64,000 nt of DNA from Panax quinquefolius (Eukaryota; Streptophyta; Magnoliopsida; Apiales; Araliaceae): assembly GCA_020205615.1 (NCBI GenBank), contig CM035171.1, forward strand, positions 12,366,625 to 12,430,624. The letters are read 5' to 3'. The notes below the pieces were generated by a model. The model searched no databases and had not been told where the DNA came from. It was given only the letters and a program-made list of their open reading frames with translations. The position numbers and the translations under genes were made by a program. This document shows, one piece after another, positions 21,590-34,692 of this stretch; position 1 is the stretch's first letter; each line of letters opens with the position of its first letter.

Positions 21590-24335
21590 ACAAATCCATC
21601 AAGAACCTATGGCATTATTGAAACAGTGCCAAATAAGTCTCCTCTTTCTTGAAAACTTTTCTGCATTCTTCGGCCCAAACTATCCCTGATTCTCAGATTT
21701 GCCCAGTTAACCGAAATCGTCTAGAGTAAACCATCCCAACCGATAACCTTAAAGTCTCCTCTTAATCTTCGATAATAATCATTTTAGGTTACCGAAAGTT
21801 ATTGAAATGTATCTGACACTTCGTTTAATCTTCGAATAATCAGCCTCGCTTCAATCTTACCACCGATCAAGGATACTCCAATTGTTTCGACACCACGTAC
21901 CATGAATGCTACTTCCTCACCAATTAAGTAAAGGAACATTTCTTCATTTGTAATATACATTTGGTTTCACGGAAATGGGTTTCGAGTACCAGACTTTAAA
22001 ATGGTGCATCATGATCTTCACACTTTTGGAATATATGAGGATGTCATCAATAAAGACAACAAATCTAATCGATCCAAATATTCCTCGAATACTTTTCTCA
22101 TCATATCCATGAAGTTTGTGAGAGTATTAGTTAGTCCGAAAGATACGACTAAATTAAGAATCTATAATGCCCATACCGAAGTTCAAGTACTTGAATATCC
22201 TCGCTTCTAATCTTCACCATGATATCCAATCTAAGATCGATTTTTGAAAAGAATTGTACCTCAGAATCGTCAAACAAGTCATCAATACGAGGTAGAGGAT
22301 ACCTATTTCTTGATGGTGATATGGTTCAATTTCGAGCAATAATACAATACTGAAATCATACTCGCTTCTTCTTTACAATAAATGGAAAGACCCTATGAGA
22401 TGTACTAGATTGACGAAATTGATCAATGTCCAACAATTCCCGTGAATTGGACCTTTAACTCGGTTCATCAGAGCCATCTGATATGGGGGTTTTAGAAATG
22501 GGCTTTATCAGTGTTCAAGATCAATAGCAAGAATTCAACTTCACGCTCGGGGTGACCGGAAGTTCTTCGGAAATACATCGTGAAAGTCAATAACAACAGA
22601 ATATTATTCAAATTGACGATTGTTTTATTCAAATCCATAACATGGGCTAAGAAGCTTCGAAGATCCGCTTTTCAATAAACGAATAGCTTTTATGATTAGA
22701 TATGATAGTGATTGATTTTAATGGTTTAGTTAAGCTTGAATTACGTATACAATGAGTCAGTTAGAATAGAAAAACTAACAACCTTACGTAAAACAATCAA
22801 TTTTGGCATGATGAGTAGTTAACCAATCAATCCCCTAAAATCACATCAAAAGCAAGTATCTTTAAAGAGATAAGGTCAACAGGTAAGTAATGGTGCCAAC
22901 TCAATCAAACAAGATTTATAAGCAATGGATGTGGATGAAAGATTCTAGAACCTGAGTTTGTGCATGACAGATAGTCAAAGTCTAATTTCTCCTAGAGTCA
23001 AGTTTAAACGTTGAGCACATGACGGAGAGAGAAAATGAATGGGTAAGACCGTGACGTAAGTAAGGTATAAATTTTCACAAGAATTTATAAATAGCTACCC
23101 GTGATCACCTCGCTTGGGTTCTTCGACATTATATTGACCACAACAAACGCTCTTCCGGAATCGCTGACTTTGATTTTCCGGGATACTTTTCGAGTCACCG
23201 TCTCACTGAACTAGGTTTTCGCTGCTCAGTCTAATCTCGAGCGATATGTCCTTCCTTTCCACAATTATAGCATACCTTGAATCGTCAGGGGCGCTTGGAT
23301 CGATATGCCTCTCTTTTCCGTGATGTAGAAGATATATGACCGGTGGTCGTTTTCCTCCTTAGAACCGAGCTTGTCGCCAAGATCGCTATCTTTATAATGT
23401 CGCTAAAATTCTCTTTTAAAATCTCCTCTCACTCGCTTTTCTTCTTTCATGGCTACGATTACCACCACGTGAGTGGTTACCATTTCGTCTGTCGCTTTTT
23501 CTCCGCATGTTATCATTATTGTTGAATCGCTTATCTCTACACGATCCTCGTCAGGTCCTAAATGACTGTATTTCAAGTATCTCGCCTAATAATCGAGCCT
23601 TATTTAGCAACATTAACAATAATAAGAGAAAATTTAGAGAAATGATATCGACGACGGGTTTCAAACTCTCTAAGAACATCCGCCATAATGCTCCTCATTC
23701 TCCATTAAATGAGGTGCAAACCTCGGATAACTCGCAAAACATTTCCATCGAGACACCGCTATGTTGTTTTTGGCTTAATCTGAATGAATCTCCTTCTTCA
23801 TATAACGAACACTTTCAAGAAAGTGTTTCATTAAATAGTTTCAACGCTCTCAAGACATTACTGAACGAGCTTCTGATTTGGTGGACGCTTTTAAACATTC
23901 CCACCAGACATTAATACTTTCGACCCATGTAACATAAAAGCTTCAAATGGCGAATGGAACCTTCTCGTTTCTCATGAGTTATCCCATTAGACATCGGTAA
24001 TATCTCGTAATTTGTTCAAAACTCCAACGTTTCATCGCATTGACGGACCTTGCCTTTCTAATGCCTCTTAAATTGCACGGTCATCTTTCCATACTTTTTA
24101 ATTCTCAACATTTATAACCTTGGTGAATCTTGGATTAATATATCACATTTCCCTCCCGAGAATTCACTCACGAAGTCTCTCGTTCATTTCGGATTTAATC
24201 GCCTCCTGGAACGTTTCTCCGCCAAACATCCCTCGTCATCATCATCGCTTCTCAAATAGTGTTGTTCACATTCTCGTCTGAAGCTGAAATACCGGTATAG
24301 TAGGTCAAGGAACTTCATAATCAAATTCACAAGAA
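21590..24335 (-). pseudogene. E2 gag-protease-RT remnant
   Basis: Degenerate gypsy polyprotein on the minus strand. The gag text lies at about 24335-23280. A CCHC zinc knuckle CYNCGKEGHIA is at 23272-23240. The protease region is at about 23000-22700. RT follows at 22480-21960, including the region around the YxDD-equivalent FIDDILIYS near 22050, and then the connection and the first residues of RNase H (to about 21590). There are many stops and frame changes, and integrase is absent. Relative to E1 the gag is the most diverged part. Confidence 0.82.
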
Positions 24336-24339
24336 TACG

Positions 24340-25721
24340 CTTCGATAATATAGAGAGAAAACTTCGGTTCAATTTTCAATTCTAACCCAAGACCCTATTT
24401 ATAGAAAACGCTTGTAAAACACCAAAGCGTAAAATTTAATAAAATAATAATATTTCTTTAAAATATTCAAGCCCACCTTAGAAATCTGATTTCAGATCAT
24501 TTATAACACATGTGAGCCACTCAATTACAACAATAAAAAATATTTTAAACTCCCAAAATCAATTATTTTGAGTTTCTAACTTCAATAATTCATAATAAAT
24601 AGCCCTTCATCAGAAAATTTGAATCCAATTTCTACAACAACATGCGAAGAAAGTTTTCCAAATTCCAAATATAAATTGATCGAAATCCACAAACCGACGA
24701 TTTTACATGTGCTATAATCAAATTTCACCAATAAATGGGGTCCAACATGTTTAACATGTTTTAAACATTTATTGCAACAAAAATACTCTTCCTCCTCAGA
24801 TACTCATATATCCCACATTCGTTGTAAAATATCACCGCTAATATATTATTAAAATAATATATTTAAATGAATTATTTTATCGTAAAAAGATAAAATATTA
24901 ATTTTCAACAATTGTCATTTTAAAAATTTTCTCCATCTATATCCACATAAAATCAATATTTTCCTCATCATATGAATCAATAATTAATTATTCACAAATA
25001 ATATTACGTAATCACAATATCGACAACTGTGCAGCTTCAGAGAAAGAGGGGCTTTCCAATAAGAATTTCTTCACTTGCGCAAGAATTAGGTGACCAAACC
25101 TCTCCTTAGACGTAACTTTCTAGACATTGCCAATAATGTTATCTAATAATATTATTCAGATAATATGAATTATTGCTTCGATAATGAAAATAATTGTGTA
25201 ATGACAATTATTGAAACAATGAAGAATATAAAATATCAACGCAAAGAATTATTGAATCAATAAAATAAAATATTTGAAAGTAATTACCGTAACCATTATT
25301 GAGTAAAGTGCCTTCACGTAAGAATCAATAATTGGTGCAATACCGCAATAACCGCTCAACAACGCCAGATTAGTGTGTTTTAACCACCGGGTATTCCAAC
25401 AAGATAATTAAATGACACTACTACGCATATTATATTTTTTTAAACAACTTATATTTGTCGTTTTCTTCATCCAATCGCTTTCCATTATGGGGCCCACACA
25501 TGGTCACTACCGTCAGCATTTAATATTCCCTGACAAGCATTTAATATTCCACGACCAAACGAATATTCCCCGACGATAATGAATATTTTATAACCACTTG
25601 CTTATTTTGAAATATTTGCGTATTTAACCCTTAACTATCCACATTAATCAATTCAACCCTTACTATTTCAAAATAATAAATAAAGGAAATTCCTTTTTAT
25701 TAAAAAATTTGAGGTCTTACA
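24340..25721 (-). repeat. E2 5' LTR, first half
   Basis: Reverse complement of the LTR type seen at 31832. A TATA motif lies at 24396-24403 (minus strand), followed by GGGTCTTGGGTTAG, and it breaks off shortly after TTTTCTCTCTATATTATCG to join gag-related sequence. Confidence 0.85.
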
Positions 25722-27083
25722 TTTTCTCTCTATATTATCGAAATGTATTCTTGTGAGTATTTTGAGTATACTTTGAGTATTACTATACTGGTGCAAGTCC
25801 AAGTCATAGCCTATATCCTGTTTTTAATTTAAAGTCCGATCTTTCGAGGTAAGGGATGTTATTTTCTTTTCAAATGATATTATTTCTTCAATATCATTAT
25901 CTTTGAAATATCATTGGAACTTTTTATCAAATTTAAAACTTTTTCATGTATGGGGTTACTATTCATGAGTTCTTTATTCACGAAGTTACTTATTCATGAG
26001 TTACTATTCACGAGTTACTATTCATGAGTTACTATTCACGAGTTACTATTCACGAGTACTATTCATGAAGCGTGAAGATGTTTTTTTGGAATTTCTATCC
26101 TTTGGTGTGAAGTTCTTATTCACGTATCGTCCTTTATTCACGATACTGACACTATTCAATCTAAAAATAAAATTTCTTCTTTTTGTCCAAAATATCTATT
26201 CGGATACTAGCTTTGATTGTATCCATGTTTTGGTCATTCTTGAATTTTACACCACTACGATTATTTTTAAGGTATTTTTGAACATGGATAAAACAAAGTA
26301 TCGAATCCTTAATCCTTAATCCTTGTCATTTTGTTTCACCTTGATTCGCTTTTTTTAAAATATTTTCATCATCCTCGGTCTTAAATAATGATATTATTGA
26401 ATATCTTTGGCTGTAGTGCAAAGATGAGATGAATTCTTTCAAGAATATCTTTGGCCTTAGTTCAAAGATGAGCAGTGTTTTAGATGAACACGACTTAATG
26501 ATGAATATCTTTGGCCTCAGAGTGCAAAGATGAATATTTGATTCCGATGTATATTGATTGATGTTACGTGGATAAAAGATGAGACGATGAACTTTTAAAT
26601 TCATACATGAAGATAGTAGTTTGCATTCTCTACTTAACTCTTCTAATGAATTATTATTTCATCTAATATTGATTTAAAATTTGTTGTCTATCAGATTCTA
26701 TTAGATTTTTCCTCGTTGAAGACTAACGGTAATTTGTTGTATATTATCTTAGTCATAATATTCTTTACCGGGCTAGTTGAGCTCACCCTTTTTCCTTTTT
26801 GTTCCATTTTTCTTCTCGAGGAGGCGAGAATATAGCGAAGACGACAGTTAAATTATGGAATGAAGGTTTTAGAAAGGATTGTTTAGTAGTCTCTCACCAT
26901 TTTGTAAAATAATGTATCAATAAATATGATGAGGATTTATTTGAGTATAGATATTGTGCAGAAGATAATATTTGTATTCAAACTCACAGTTTACTTGTTG
27001 TAATAATAAAGTTGTAGTTGTTTACATATCCATGTATTGACAACTTCGGAATGGTGATGTATACCTATTTTGGGGGCGTCACA
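25722..27083 (+). repeat. E1 5' LTR, part b
   Basis: Continues the LTR from TTTTCTCTCTATATTATCG to the GGGGGCGTCACA end. It contains the short TTCATGAG/TTCACGAG repeat block (25964-26070) and three hairpin units (26403-26531), then the PBS. Confidence 0.88.
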
Positions 27084-27096
27084 ATGGTATCGAGCT
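27084..27096 (+). other. E1 primer-binding site
   Basis: ATGGTATCGAGC directly after the LTR, complementary in part to the 3' end of initiator methionine tRNA (canonical plant PBS TGGTATCAGAGC). Confidence 0.8.
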
Positions 27097-27250
27097 TAGG
27101 ATATGATCTCCAGCGGAGATCGAGAATAGAACTAGGAGGGAGAGCGAGTAAATCCTTCGCTAATGTGTCCTACCTAAGCTTATTTTTTAGTTAGGTCAAG
27201 ATATAAGGATATTATGTGATATATTGATTTCCTTAATTAACCCTTGTTTT

Positions 27251-30200
27251 ATGACGATATTTGAGAATGTCGATGAGAATATTAACAATGGAAATGAGAC
27301 CGTGTGGACGCCAAGATTACTCACCAACGAGGAGAACGTAACAACAGTGACAATGTTCCTCCCGCGTGAAACAACACCGAAAGCAGATGATGAACAATGG
27401 ATGTTTAGAAGCTTTTTTGCGCTTCATGCAAAATCGAGACGAGGAGACTCGTGTTCAAAATACGAGAGAAATGATAGCAATTCACGGGTTGTCGCAAGCG
27501 ATTCAAAGAGTTGGGACCACCGAAATTAAAGGGAAAGCCGAGATCCGATCACGGCGGAAACACGGGTCAAGCAAATTACCAAGATATTCGATGTCTTGGG
27601 ATGACGGAGAACGAAGGTTCCATTCGCCACCTTTATGTTCCGCGACGAAGGTATTCATCGGTGGGAGTCTCATGAAGCGTCCATCCAAATTGCATGACTC
27701 AAAGATGTCTTGGGAAACGTTTGAAACTATTTAATGACAAATACTTTCCGAAAGTGTTCGCTCGTATGAAGGAAGTGGAGTTCATCGATTAGAGCAAAAA
27801 AAAACATGACGGTGTCTCAAGACGAGGCAAAGTTTGCGAGTTATCCGTGTTTGCACCTCATTTGGTGGAGAATGAGGAACGCATGACACAATTTTTCTTA
27901 GAGGTTTGAAACCCCAGATACGTCGTGATCTCATTTCTCATAAACTTTCTCTCTTTCGGATGTTTATAAAAGGCTCAATTATTAGAAGCGAGATAACGAG
28001 TACGATCAACCTGTGGGACCACACCGATCGTACTGGAGATAAAGATCAATGTAATAATGATAACCAAATGGAGAAAGAAACAGACGGACAAAAATGGTAA
28101 CCACTCTGGTGGTAATCATGGCCATGAAAATAGAAGAAGCGAAATCGAGGAGGAGATTTTAAAGAGGAGATTTAACAACGATCATATGAAGACGCAAAGC
28201 AGTCTGCGGCGAAGAATCGGTTCTAAGGGAGGAGAACGACCACCACCATATCTATAAATGCGGAAAGAGGGACATATCGGGCTCAAACCGTCCCACAATA
28301 GTTCAAGGTATGCTATAATTGTGGAAAGGAAGGACATATCGCTTTCGAGATTATACAGAAGAGCGAAACCTAGTTCAATGGGACGGTGACTCAAAAAGAT
28401 CGTCCCGTAAAAGTCAAAGTCAACAATTCCGGAAGAAGCGTTTGTTGTGGATACCGGTCATAATGCGAGAACCCAAAACGAGAGAGATCACGGGTAAAAT
28501 ATTTATAAATTCTTGCGAAGTTTATACCTTACTTGATACCAAAGTTACCCATTCATTTATCTCTCCTGCGCATGTGCTCAACGCTTAAACTTGACTCAGG
28601 AGAAATTAGACTTTGACCTATCTTTGAAACTCCGTTAGAGAAACTTTCATCACATCCACTGCTTATAAATCTTGTTTGATTCAAGTTGGCACCATCACCT
28701 TACCGTTGACCTTTATCTCTTTAAAGATACTTGTTTTTGATGTGATTTTAGGATTGATTGGTTAACTACTCATCATGCCAAAATTGATTGTTTTCGTAAG
28801 GTTGTTAGTTTTCATATTCCTAACCAACCCGTTATGCGAATTCAAGCAAACTAAACCATTAAAATCAATCAACGTCATATCTAATCATAAAGCTATTCGT
28901 TTATTGAAAACGGATATCAAGCTTTCTTAGCCCATGTTATGGATTTGAATAAAGACACGCCAAATTTGAATAATATTCTGTTGTTATTGACTTTCCGACG
29001 TATTTCCAGAAGAACTTCCTGGCCTACCCCGAACGTGAAGTTGAATTCTTTATCGATCTTGAACACAGTACAAAGCCCATTTCTAAAACCCCATATCGAA
29101 TGGCTCTATTGAAATTCAGAGTTAAAGGTCCAACTACGAGAATTGTTGGACATCGGTTTCATTCGTCCCAAGACATCTCCTTGGGGTGCTCTGCTTTTAT
29201 TTGTAAAGAAGAAAGACGGAGTATGCGACTTTGTATTACTATCGTGAATTGAACCATGTCACCATCAAGAATAGGTATCCTCACCTCGTATTGATGACTT
29301 GTTTGACCAAATAGAAGGGGCACAATTCTTTTCAAAATTGATCTTCGCTTCCGGATATCATCACCAAGATTAGGCCGAGGATATTCCAAAGATCGCTTTA
29401 GAACTCCTTGATGACGGCATTATGAATTCTTAGTCATGTCTTTCGATTGACTAATGCTCCTAACGCTTTCATGGATATGATGAACCGAGTATTCAAGGAA
29501 TATTTGGATCGGTTTGTTGTTGTTTTATTGATGACATCCTTATATATTCCAAAAGTCGTGAAGATCATGAGCAGACTATTTGAAGTTTGGTACTCGAAAG
29601 GCTTCGTGAAAACCAACTATATGCCAAATTGAAGAAATGCGAGTTCGGGCGAGGAAGTAGCATTCCTTGGGCACGTGGTGTCGAAACATGGAGTATCTGT
29701 TGATCCGGCCAAGATTGAAGCAATCAAAGTTAGAACAACCAAGTCGGTGATCAAGACGTAGCTTTTTTGGGCTTAATTGGTTATTATCGAGATTCGTGGA
29801 AGGGTTTCTCGATCGCTACTCCATTAACTCAAATAACTTCGGAAGGATACAAAATTCGTTTGGAGCGAAGAATGCGAGAAGAGTTTCCAAGAGCTTAAGA
29901 GGAGACTTATTTGAAGACTGTTACAACAATACCATCCGGTTCGGATGGATTTGTTATCTACTGATGATGCTTCGAGCAAAGGGTTAGGATGTGTTCTCAT
30001 GCAACGTGGAAAAATCATAGCCTATGCCTCGCGACAACTTAAAGAGTATGAGAGGAATTATCCTACTCATGATCTAGAGTTAGCGGCCCGATCGTTTTCG
30101 CTTAAAGATATGGAGGCACTATCTATATGGGGTGAAAGTGGAGATATATTCGGACCATAAAAGCCTTAAATATTTCTTCACTCAAAAAGAACTCAACACG

Positions 30201-31800
30201 CAGTGGCGACGTTGGCTCGAGCTATTGAAAGACTACGACCACACTATTCAATACCATCCCGGAAAAGCGACGTGGTAGGCGACGCGTTGAGTAGATGATC
30301 ATATCACGAGGAGCAGTGTGATGATGTCAAGTATACGCGTAGAGCCAACTTTAATAGAAAAAGTTAAGGTTGCTTGCCAAGCCACCGAAGCCGGATCGTC
30401 GTATGAAGAAGAAAAAGACAAGAAGGAGCTATTCCTAAGCGAGAATTGATGAAGAAGGAATACTTGAGTCCACTCTGACTTTGTGTTCCTAACGACTCGA
30501 TTTGAAGTACAAGATTATGATGGAGGCACACAATACACCATTTGCGATCCATCCTGGAAGTACTAAAATGTATCGTGATCTTCGACATACATTTTGGTGG
30601 AACAATATAAAGAGAGATTTGCAAAGTTTATCTCAATGTGTTTAACTTGTCAACGTGTAAAGGCAGAGCATCCGGTACCTAAGGGTCCGTTGCAACCACT
30701 TGAGATTCCGAAATGGAAGTGGGAACACATTACCATGGATTTCAAGCACGTCTTCCTACGGTTTCTCACGGCATCAATGCTATTTGGGTTATTGTTGATA
30801 GATTAACCAAGTCCGCTTCGTTTCTTGCCGACACGGAGACTTATTCACTGAACGTCTTCTTAGTATATGACGTGAATGAGATTGTGAGGTTGCGTGGCAT
30901 GCCTCAGATCCATAGTTTGGGATCGTGACCCAAGATTCACTTCAAGATTTTGGGTTAGCTTGCAAAAAGCTATGGGACGGATTTACGATTCGATTCGACA
31001 TACCATCCTCAAACCAGATGGACAATCGAAAAGGACTATTCAAACTCTTGAAGATTTATTAAGACTCGTGTCCTGACTTCAAGGCGGTTGGATAAGTATT
31101 TACCATTGGTGGAATTCTCCTCAACAACCAGCAGATTATCGAGCAAGTATAGGTGTGGCTCCATTTGAAGCATTATATGGACGAAAGTGTCGCTTCTCAA
31201 ATGTTGGGATGAGGTGGGTGAAGCAACATTATTGGGACCCGAGTTGAGTACGTATGACTACGGAAAAGATCCAAATGATTCGACAATGTATACAAACAAC
31301 ACAAGATCGACAAAAGAGAGTTATGCGGATCTTCATCGAAAGGACGTGGAATTTAGTGTAGGGGATCATGTATTGTTGCGAGAAGTCGCTCCACGGAAGG
31401 GAGTTACAAGATTTGGGAAGAGAGGAAAGCTCAATCCACGATTTATTGGTCCATTTCAAATTCTTGACCGAGTAGGAAATGTAGCCTATAGACTCGCGTT
31501 ACCTCCGAAAGTATGTCTCGTGTTCATAATGTGTTTCACATATCTCTGTATTTCAGAAATATGTGAAAGACCCGAACCACGTTATAGAGTTAGAACCGGA
31601 CGAGATAGCCAAGACTTAACGTGTGAGGAGGTACTGTCAAGATCTTGGATAGGAAGGAGCATATCCACTGCCATGAAAGGTCATACCACAAGTTAAAGTT
31701 TTGTGGAGGAATCATGCTATAGAGGAAATGACACAGGAATTGGAAACTAAATGAAAGCGAGGTATCCTCACCTTTTGAAACACTGTGTACGTACGTCAAT
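27251..31800 (+). pseudogene. E1 gag-pol, decayed
   Basis: Gag starts at ATG 27251. Two zinc-knuckle remnants follow: KCGKRGHI at about 28257 (first Cys lost) and CYNCGKEGHIA at about 28310. In the protease, the catalytic triplet expected as DSG reads DTK at 28535. RT covers 29080-29680 with FIDDILIYS around 29525-29552. RNase H runs 29945-30300 ([16 protein letters not shown]). In integrase, CLTCQRVKAEH lies at 30638-30672, MDF at 30735, WDRDPRF at about 30918, and the position of the catalytic Glu (QSERTIQ in relatives) reads Lys near 31027. A C-terminal tail covers 31380-31800. Frameshifts are numerous, so no full product can be made. Confidence 0.9.
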
Positions 31801-31818
31801 TTCGAGGACGAAATTTCA

Positions 31819-31831
31819 TAAGGAGGGAGGT
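31819..31831 (+). other. E1 polypurine tract
   Basis: AAGGAGGGAGG immediately before the 3' LTR start TGTAAGACC; primes plus-strand synthesis in LTR retrotransposons. Confidence 0.82.
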
Positions 31832-34488
31832 TGTAAGACCCCAACTTATTATTAATTAAATTTAATTTTCTCTATTTATTATTTTGAAATAGTAAGGGTT
31901 GATTTGATTAATGTGGATAGTTAGGGGTAAGATACATAAATATTTCAAAATAAAGCAAAGTGGTTATAAAATATTCATTGTTGTGGGGAATATTAGTTTG
32001 GTCGTGGAATATTAAATCTTTGTGGGAATATTAAATGCGAAGACGCAGACCATGTGTGGGCCCCATAACTGAAAGCGATTGGATGAAGAAAACGACAAAT
32101 ATAAGTTGTTTAAAAATAACTACAGCGTAGTTATTCTGCGTTAATCTTGTTAAAATACCCTATTGGTTAAAACACGATGATACTTCGGTATTGCACCAAT
32201 TATTGATTCTTACGTGAAGGCACTACTCAATAATGGTTACGAATTACCGCTCAAGTATTTTATTTTATTGATTCAATAATTCTTTGCGTTGATATTTTAT
32301 ATTCATTGTTTTTGATAATTGTCATTACACAAGATTTTTTCATTATCGAAGCAATAATTCATATTATCCAATCATATTATTAGATAACATTATTGGCAAT
32401 GTCTAGAAAGTTACTGTCTAAGGAGAGGTTTGGTCACCTAATTGCCTTGTAGGTAAGAAGAAATTCTTATTGGAAAGCCCCTCTTCCTGAACCTACGCAC
32501 AGGTTATCGATATTGTGATTCTGTAATATTATTTGTGAATAATTAATTATTGATTCATATGATGAGAAAATATTGATTTTATGTGGATATAGATGGAGAA
32601 AATTTTTATTGTGACAATTGTTGAAAATTGAAATTTTATCTTTTTACGATAAAATAATTCATTTAAATATATTATTATATTTTAATAATATAATAATTGT
32701 GATATTTTTACAACGAATGTGGAATATATGAGTATCTGAGGAGGAAGAGTATTTTTGTTGCAATAAATGTTTAAAAAGTGTTAAACATGTCGGTGGACCC
32801 CATTTATTGGTTGAAATTTGATTATAACTCAGAAAATCGCCTGTTTGTGGATTTCGGTCAATTTCTATTTGGAATTTGGAAAAACTTTCTTCCGCAAAGT
32901 TGTAGAATTGAATTTCCTATAAAAACTCATGAGATTCGAATTTTCTGATGAAAGGGCTATTTATTATGAATTATTGAAGTTAGAGTTCAAAAATAATTGA
33001 TTTTGGAAGTTTAAAATATTTAAAATTAGAAAATATTTTTCTTACTTTTTCTAGAATGTGGCATGTGTTTGATGGCTGAAATCAGATTCTAGGCATGTGT
33101 AGGAAATTTATATAATTATATTATTAATTTATTAAATTTTCTGCTTTGGTGTTCTAGCGATTTCCTATAAATAGGGTCTTGGGTTAGAATTGAAAATCAC
33201 ACCGAAAGCTGAAGTTTTCTCTCTATATTATCGGCGTATTCTTGTGAGTATTTTGAGTATACTTTAGAGTATTGCTATCTGGTCTGCAAGTCCAAGTCAT
33301 AAATTATATCCGGTGTTTTAAATTTAAGATCTTGATCTTTCGAGGTAAGGGATGTTATTTTCTTTTCAAATGATATTATTTCTTCAATATCATTATCTTT
33401 GAAATATTGGTTGGAACTTTTTATCAAATTTGAAACTTTTTCATGTATCGGGTTTTATTCATGAGTTCTTATTCACGATTCTTATTATTCATGAGTTCTT
33501 ATTCACGAAAGTCTTATTCATGAAGCGTGAAGATGTTTTTTTTGGAATTTCTATCTTTTGGTGTAGATTCTTATTCACGTATACTCTGACTATTCACGAT
33601 ATCTGACAATTATTCAATTTAAAAATAAAATATCTTCTTTTTGTCAAAATATCTATTGCGGATCTTAAAACTTTGATTGTATCCATGTTTTGGTCATTCT
33701 TGAATTTTACACCACTATGATTATTTTTGAGGTATTTTTGAACATGGATAAAACAATCTGAAATCCTTAATCCTTAATCCTCACGTTTTGTTTCACCTGG
33801 ATTCGTTTAACTTTAAAAATATTTTCATCATCCTCGATCTTAAATGATGATATTATTGAATATCTTTAGTACAGTAGTCAAAGATGAATGATTTCTGAAG
33901 AATATCTTTGGTAGTAGTGCAGCAGATGAATATTTGATTCAGGATGTATATTGATTGATGTTATGGGGGATAAAAGATGAGCGATGAACTTTTAAATTCA
34001 TACATAGAAGATAGTAGTTTTGCATTCTCTACTTAACTCTTCTAATGAATTATTATTTCATTGTGAATATTGATTTAAAATTTGTTGTCTATTGTATTAC
34101 TATTAGATTTTTCCTGTTGAAGGTAATCTGGTAATTTGTTGTATATTATCTTAGTCATAATATTATTCTTTTTGAAATTTAGTTGAAATTCACCTTTTTT
34201 TTTTTTGTTCCATTTTTCTTCTCGGGAGGCGAGAATATAAGCGAAAGACGAATTAGGGTATGGAATGAAGGTTTTAGAAAGGATTGTTTAGTAGTCGCCA
34301 CCATTTTATAAAATAATGTATCAATAAATGTGATGAGGATTTATTTGAGTATAGATATTATGCAGAAGATAATATTTATATTCAAACTCACGATTTCTTG
34401 TTGTAATAATAAAGTTATAGTTGTTTCGCATCTACGATTATTATTGTACTTCGAATAGGTGATGTATCTCTATTTTGGGGGCGTCGCA
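31832..34488 (+). repeat. E1 3' LTR (complete, 2657 bp)
   Basis: TGTAAGACCCC to GGGGGCGTCGCA. A TATA box TATAAATAGGG lies at 33166. A short-repeat block is at 33445-33530, and hairpin units (two, one damaged) are at 33862-33925. It is the reference for the LTR length of this subfamily. Confidence 0.92.
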
Positions 34489-34497
34489 TTAAAATTT

Positions 34498-34692
34498 ATG
34501 TTTGTTTGTAAGAATTATATTTGGAATATGAATATTAATCTCAAATATCTTATTTATTTTCAAATTTAGACTTGAAATTATTAATTTCGAATTATAAAAT
34601 TACTTAATAGTCTTAAAATTATAATTATAATTTTAGTATTAATAATCTTGAGATTATAATCCTAAGATTATATAATCCTTACAAATAAACAT
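34498..34692. mobile_element. hAT-like MITE next to the E1 3' end
   Basis: About 195 bp. The ends are ATGTTTGTTTGTAAG on the left and the complement ATGTTTATTTGTAAGG on the right, continuing ATTATA on both sides. Internal text AAATTTAGACTTG and TTGAGATTATAATCC matches the cluster at 17959-18357 in inverted form. No coding. The target duplication is unclear. Confidence 0.7.

Larger units (their letters stand above)
21458..25721 (-). mobile_element. Truncated reverse-oriented gypsy element E2 inserted in the E1 5' LTR
   Basis: On the minus strand it starts TGTAAGACC at 25721 and runs through the first ~1400 bp of an LTR (25721 to about 24340), then directly into gag, protease and RT, and stops at the beginning of RNase H (about 21590). 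A ~130-bp AT-rich end follows that resembles LTR text in the other direction. TTTTC flanks both sides (21453-21457 and 25722-25726), consistent with a 5-bp duplication. The second half of its 5' LTR, integrase and the whole 3' LTR are missing, so it is a deletion derivative or a rearranged insertion. Confidence 0.8.
20067..34488 (+). mobile_element. Ty3/gypsy retrotransposon E1 (Tekay/Del-like) with its 5' LTR split
   Basis: Order on the plus strand: 5' LTR part a (20067-21457), foreign insertion (21458-25721), 5' LTR part b (25722-27083), PBS TGGTATCGAGC (27085-27095), gag-pol (27251-31800), purine tract (31819-31831), 3' LTR (31832-34488, 2657 bp). The two LTR parts together match the 3' LTR. 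The domain order protease-RT-RNase H-integrase defines Ty3/gypsy. The C-terminal text after integrase (LTYEEVP-like, ILDRKE-like) and the very long LTRs suggest the Tekay/Del chromoviruses. The outer flanks TTTAG and TTAAA match only partly, so the target duplication is uncertain. All reading frames are broken by indels. Confidence 0.92.

Noticed and set aside
23343..23914. Plus-strand open frames in E2
   Set aside because: They are antisense to the minus-strand gag text of E2.
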